DNA from: Oleiagrimonas sp963817755
Lineage (GTDB): Bacteria; Pseudomonadota; Gammaproteobacteria; Xanthomonadales; Rhodanobacteraceae
Reading direction: 5' to 3'
DNA length: 64,000 bases
Assembly (NCBI GenBank): GCA_963817755.1
Contig: CAWFPB010000003.1
Coordinates: 372,001 to 436,000, forward strand
Shown one piece after another: positions 62,716-64,000 of this stretch. Both the position numbers and the translations under genes were made by a program. Under the pieces are notes generated by a model that had not been told where the DNA came from, ran no database searches, and saw only the letters and a list, made by a program, of their open reading frames with translations. Within the stretch, counting starts at the first letter, position 1. Each line of letters starts with the position of its first letter.

Positions 62716-63471
62716 TCAGTCCGGGTGCTGGCGATAGAACAGTGACAGCTGGCGATGCACGCCCGGCAGGTGTTCGCGCAGGGTAGCCGGCGCCTCGAAG
62801 AAGTGTTCGCTGACCACGGCGAAGAATTCGGCCGGGTTGGTGAGGCCGTACGGGTCGATCGGCATCTCCTGACCGTTGGCCCTTGCTTCCCGCAAATCAT
62901 CCCAGGCGCCGGAGAACACCTTTGTCCACACGCGTCGGTCCATGCGCCGCGGCAGGGGCGGGAAGCCGTTGGCGCTGCCGTTGAGCATGTCCAGCTTGTG
63001 CGCCATCTCGTGGATGACCACGTTGTGTCCCGGGTCCCGTCCGATCTCCAGCACGTTCGCCCAGGACAGGATCACCGGTCCGCGTCCCCAGGCCTCGCCG
63101 GCCAGCACTTCATGGGTCTCGTGGACCACGCCGGCCGCGTCCGTCCGGGTGCGTTTCGGGATGAAAGCATCCGGATACACGATGACGCTGTGCCAGCCGT
63201 CGTACCAGTCCAAACCCAGTTTCAGGATCGGGATACAGGCGTGGGTTGCGAGCAGGACGCGGTCGGCTTCGTCCAGTGCCAATCCCTGGACAGGCTCCAG
63301 CGACTTGCGGTCCAGGAACATCGTGGCCAGCACGCGCAGCCGGGCCTGGTCCGAGGCCCCCAGGCGACGCGCCGGGGCGCAGCGCCGCAGCGCATCCTGC
63401 CAGGCCGGCTCGGCAATCGGGCTGCGGCGCAGGAGACGCCGCAGCCGCCAGTTTCGGATCATGTTGAACAT
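62716..63471 (-). CDS. mtfA: zinc peptidase MtfA (Mlc titration factor A)
   Basis: A 251-residue cytoplasmic metallopeptidase. The zinc motif is VIHEMAHKLD. The typical MtfA segments LATMFLDRKSLEP, WYDGWHSVIVYPDAF and FFAVVSEHFFEAP (third ligand Glu) are present. In Escherichia coli MtfA binds the glucose repressor Mlc and has aminopeptidase activity; whether Mlc exists here is unknown. ATG 63471 fits the family start; the longer frame is not supported. Confidence 0.87.
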   Translation of the reverse strand: MFNMIRNWRLRRLLRRSPIAEPAWQDALRRCAPARRLGASDQARLRVLATMFLDRKSLEPVQGLALDEADRVLLATHACIPILKLGLDWYDGWHSVIVYPDAFIPKRTRTDAAGVVHETHEVLAGEAWGRGPVILSWANVLEIGRDPGHNVVIHEMAHKLDMLNGSANGFPPLPRRMDRRVWTKVFSGAWDDLREARANGQEMPIDPYGLTNPAEFFAVVSEHFFEAPATLREHLPGVHRQLSLFYRQHPD

Positions 63472-63730
63472 CGACGTCTTCCAGCAACAGTCCTGCAATT
63501 TCGGATTCAGTGGAACATGACCGCGGGTCGATCCGGCTTTCCGTTGTGCAGGGTCGTGTCGCCGGGCACGGGTCGCTGCCAACGAGTGAACCGGATGCAT
63601 GCAAGCTTGCCGGAATGGTCCATGGACCTCGCTTCGATCTCGGTACGCTGGCCCGGCAATTCAAGGGATGCCCCATGGCCATCGATATTCGTGGGGCGCT
63701 GCATGTCCATGCCGGCCAGGGAGAAGACAC

Positions 63731-64000
63731 ATGGCATTCAAGCTGCTTTGCTGTGACGGCGGGGGTATCCGCGGGTTGATGACGGCGCTGCTGATCCAGG
63801 ACCTGGACCGGCGCTTCGGGGTCATCGACAAGGCCGACGGGTTTGCGGGCACATCCACGGGCGGGCTGATCGCGCTGGCGCTGGCCCACGGCCAGACCAT
63901 CGATACCATCGTCGACATCTATCTCAAGGATGGATCGACCATCTTCGAACGCAACGGCTGGCTTGCGGACGACCGCACGGGAGGTCCGCATCCGGACGAG
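63731..64000 (+). CDS. patatin-like phospholipase, 3' end outside window
   Basis: The first 90 residues of a patatin-type lipase. The oxyanion motif is CDGGGIRGLMTALL and the nucleophile motif is GTSTGGLIALAL (G-x-S-x-G). The catalytic aspartate would lie beyond the window. Members hydrolyse acyl lipids; some are secreted effectors and some act in phage-defence systems, but nothing in the visible neighbourhood decides this. The start is ATG 63731. Confidence 0.82.
   Translation, partial: MAFKLLCCDGGGIRGLMTALLIQDLDRRFGVIDKADGFAGTSTGGLIALALAHGQTIDTIVDIYLKDGSTIFERNGWLADDRTGGPHPDE

Noticed and set aside
1..64000. tRNA, rRNA, riboswitch, phage or secretion-system modules
   Set aside because: None recognised by eye on either strand; a covariance-model search would be needed to exclude small RNAs.
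63731..64000. Patatin as part of a CBASS-like defence operon
   Set aside because: No cyclase or other defence gene lies in the visible neighbourhood, and the gene runs out of the window.

Overview
The window looks like a chromosomal segment of a GC-rich gammaproteobacterium of the Xanthomonadales/Lysobacterales, most likely Rhodanobacteraceae. This is inferred from gene content (DUF6090-like membrane proteins, a receptor-type carboxypeptidase-like domain, an M61 peptidase beside a TonB-dependent receptor, MtfA, LdhA) and from the abundance of REP-associated tyrosine transposases (RAYTs). No rRNA, tRNA, CRISPR array, phage module or replication origin was seen.

Left part (1-31 kb) is an accessory, repeat-riddled region. 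Three clearly AT-rich genes (1-645, 2230-2583, 5205-6041) sit among an eroded IS3 element, six RAYT loci of one group (A) and two of another (B), and at least six families of short dispersed repeats, called here Rep-A to Rep-F. Rep-A and Rep-B bracket the RAYT genes as inverted repeats and supply their stop codons. Rep-C to Rep-F occur here without a cognate gene. Many gene ends coincide with a repeat: a membrane gene (2230), a DUF6090-like gene (6365), fragments of an acyltransferase (11215), a rhodanese (18409) and a trypsin-like protease (22252), and a DUF6090-like tail (15749). Two of these fragments have full-length relatives elsewhere in the window. Between the repeats lie normal GC-rich genes: a glycine-rich autotransporter (7396-11115), an esterase, a di-heme cytochrome c peroxidase with a frameshift, a serine hydrolase with C-terminal membrane helices, an alpha/beta hydrolase, a PlsC-type acyltransferase, a periplasmic sulfurtransferase and a large secreted protein. 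A sigma-54 promoter with three evenly spaced upstream TGTC motifs lies at 24596-24716, ahead of a possible 31-residue ORF and a secreted single-domain protein.

Right part (31-64 kb) is ordinary, compact, GC-rich chromosome: a SOUL heme-binding protein, DUF2269, a winged-helix/TPR regulator, acyltransferase 3, an APC permease, an MFS carrier followed by translationally coupled DUF6090-like genes, a GT-C-like membrane protein, a Na/Pi cotransporter, a TonB-dependent receptor followed by an M61 peptidase, two divergent MFS transporters, a GntR (YtrA-type) operon with a perfect 15-bp inverted-repeat operator, TonB-like periplasmic proteins, D-lactate dehydrogenase, an MBL hydrolase, MtfA and the start of a patatin.

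Start codons were chosen by signal peptide, ribosome-binding site and family alignment from memory. No database search was possible.
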